DNA of 32,079 bases from Duncaniella muris (GTDB lineage: Bacteria > Bacteroidota > Bacteroidia > Bacteroidales > Muribaculaceae). The translations under genes and the position numbers were made by a program. The notes beneath the pieces were generated by a model. It was not told the DNA's origin. It did not search any database and saw only the letters and a list, made by a program, of their open reading frames with translations. Below, piece by piece: positions 32,078-32,079 of this stretch; positions within the stretch are counted from its first letter, which is position 1; each line of letters opens with the position of its first letter. The stretch is from assembly GCF_003024805.1 (NCBI RefSeq), contig NZ_PUEC01000032.1:1-32079 (forward strand), written 5' to 3'.

Positions 32078-32079
32078 TT

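Overview
The window looks like a gut member of the Bacteroidales. The reasons are Bacteroidetes-type promoters (TTTG-N19/20-TAnnTTTG), DUF3408/DUF4134/DUF4133/DUF4141-type transfer proteins, acid-rich lipoprotein signals and a BtuG/BtuH-type vitamin B12 locus. The family cannot be fixed from sequence reading; the fairly GC-rich codon use of the transfer and btu genes would fit Muribaculaceae, but that is only a guess.

Region 1 (1-15450, mostly + strand) is the transfer region of a conjugative transposon. A short minus-strand unit of one or two small genes, with its own promoter and terminator, lies at the left. A candidate oriT inverted repeat comes next, then an accessory mobilization protein and a MOBP-type relaxase ending at a strong terminator. 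A second unit follows with a ParA-like ATPase, a DUF3408 protein, a double-HTH protein and a small membrane protein. The tra operon then runs traE, traF, traG, traI, two exported proteins, traJ and the start of traK. traE is split by a 2534-bp group II intron with its own maturase; exact removal restores a 118-codon frame. traK breaks off at about codon 80. No coupling protein and no traL or later genes are present, so this end of the element is deleted or was interrupted.

Region 2 (15451-17935, + strand) carries two tandem tyrosine recombinases. The first has lost several catalytic residues and the second is intact. They follow a promoter surrounded by three copies of a TTTGTTAC motif.

Region 3 (17969-30345, - strand) is one long cobalamin-uptake operon under a cobalamin riboswitch and a terminator. 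The order of transcription is btuH, a PKD-like surface lipoprotein, a receptor-L/LRR-like surface lipoprotein, btuG, an HUH (RAYT-like) protein, btuB, btuF, btuC, btuD and a cysteine-rich DUF2284 protein. The four proteins expected at the cell surface carry acidic residues just after the lipobox cysteine and BtuF does not. This fits a multi-protein corrinoid-capture surface feeding BtuB and then BtuFCD.

Region 4 (30392-32079, + strand) holds a divergent AAA+/DUF4143 ATPase gene, a small unknown gene and an inverted repeat at the window edge.

The most interesting points are the two unassigned surface lipoproteins and the HUH protein inside the B12 operon, the inactive/active recombinase pair with its operator triad, the B12 locus lying directly beyond a broken conjugative element, and a shared 17-mer-N23-(-7) promoter design in front of the mob and parA units.
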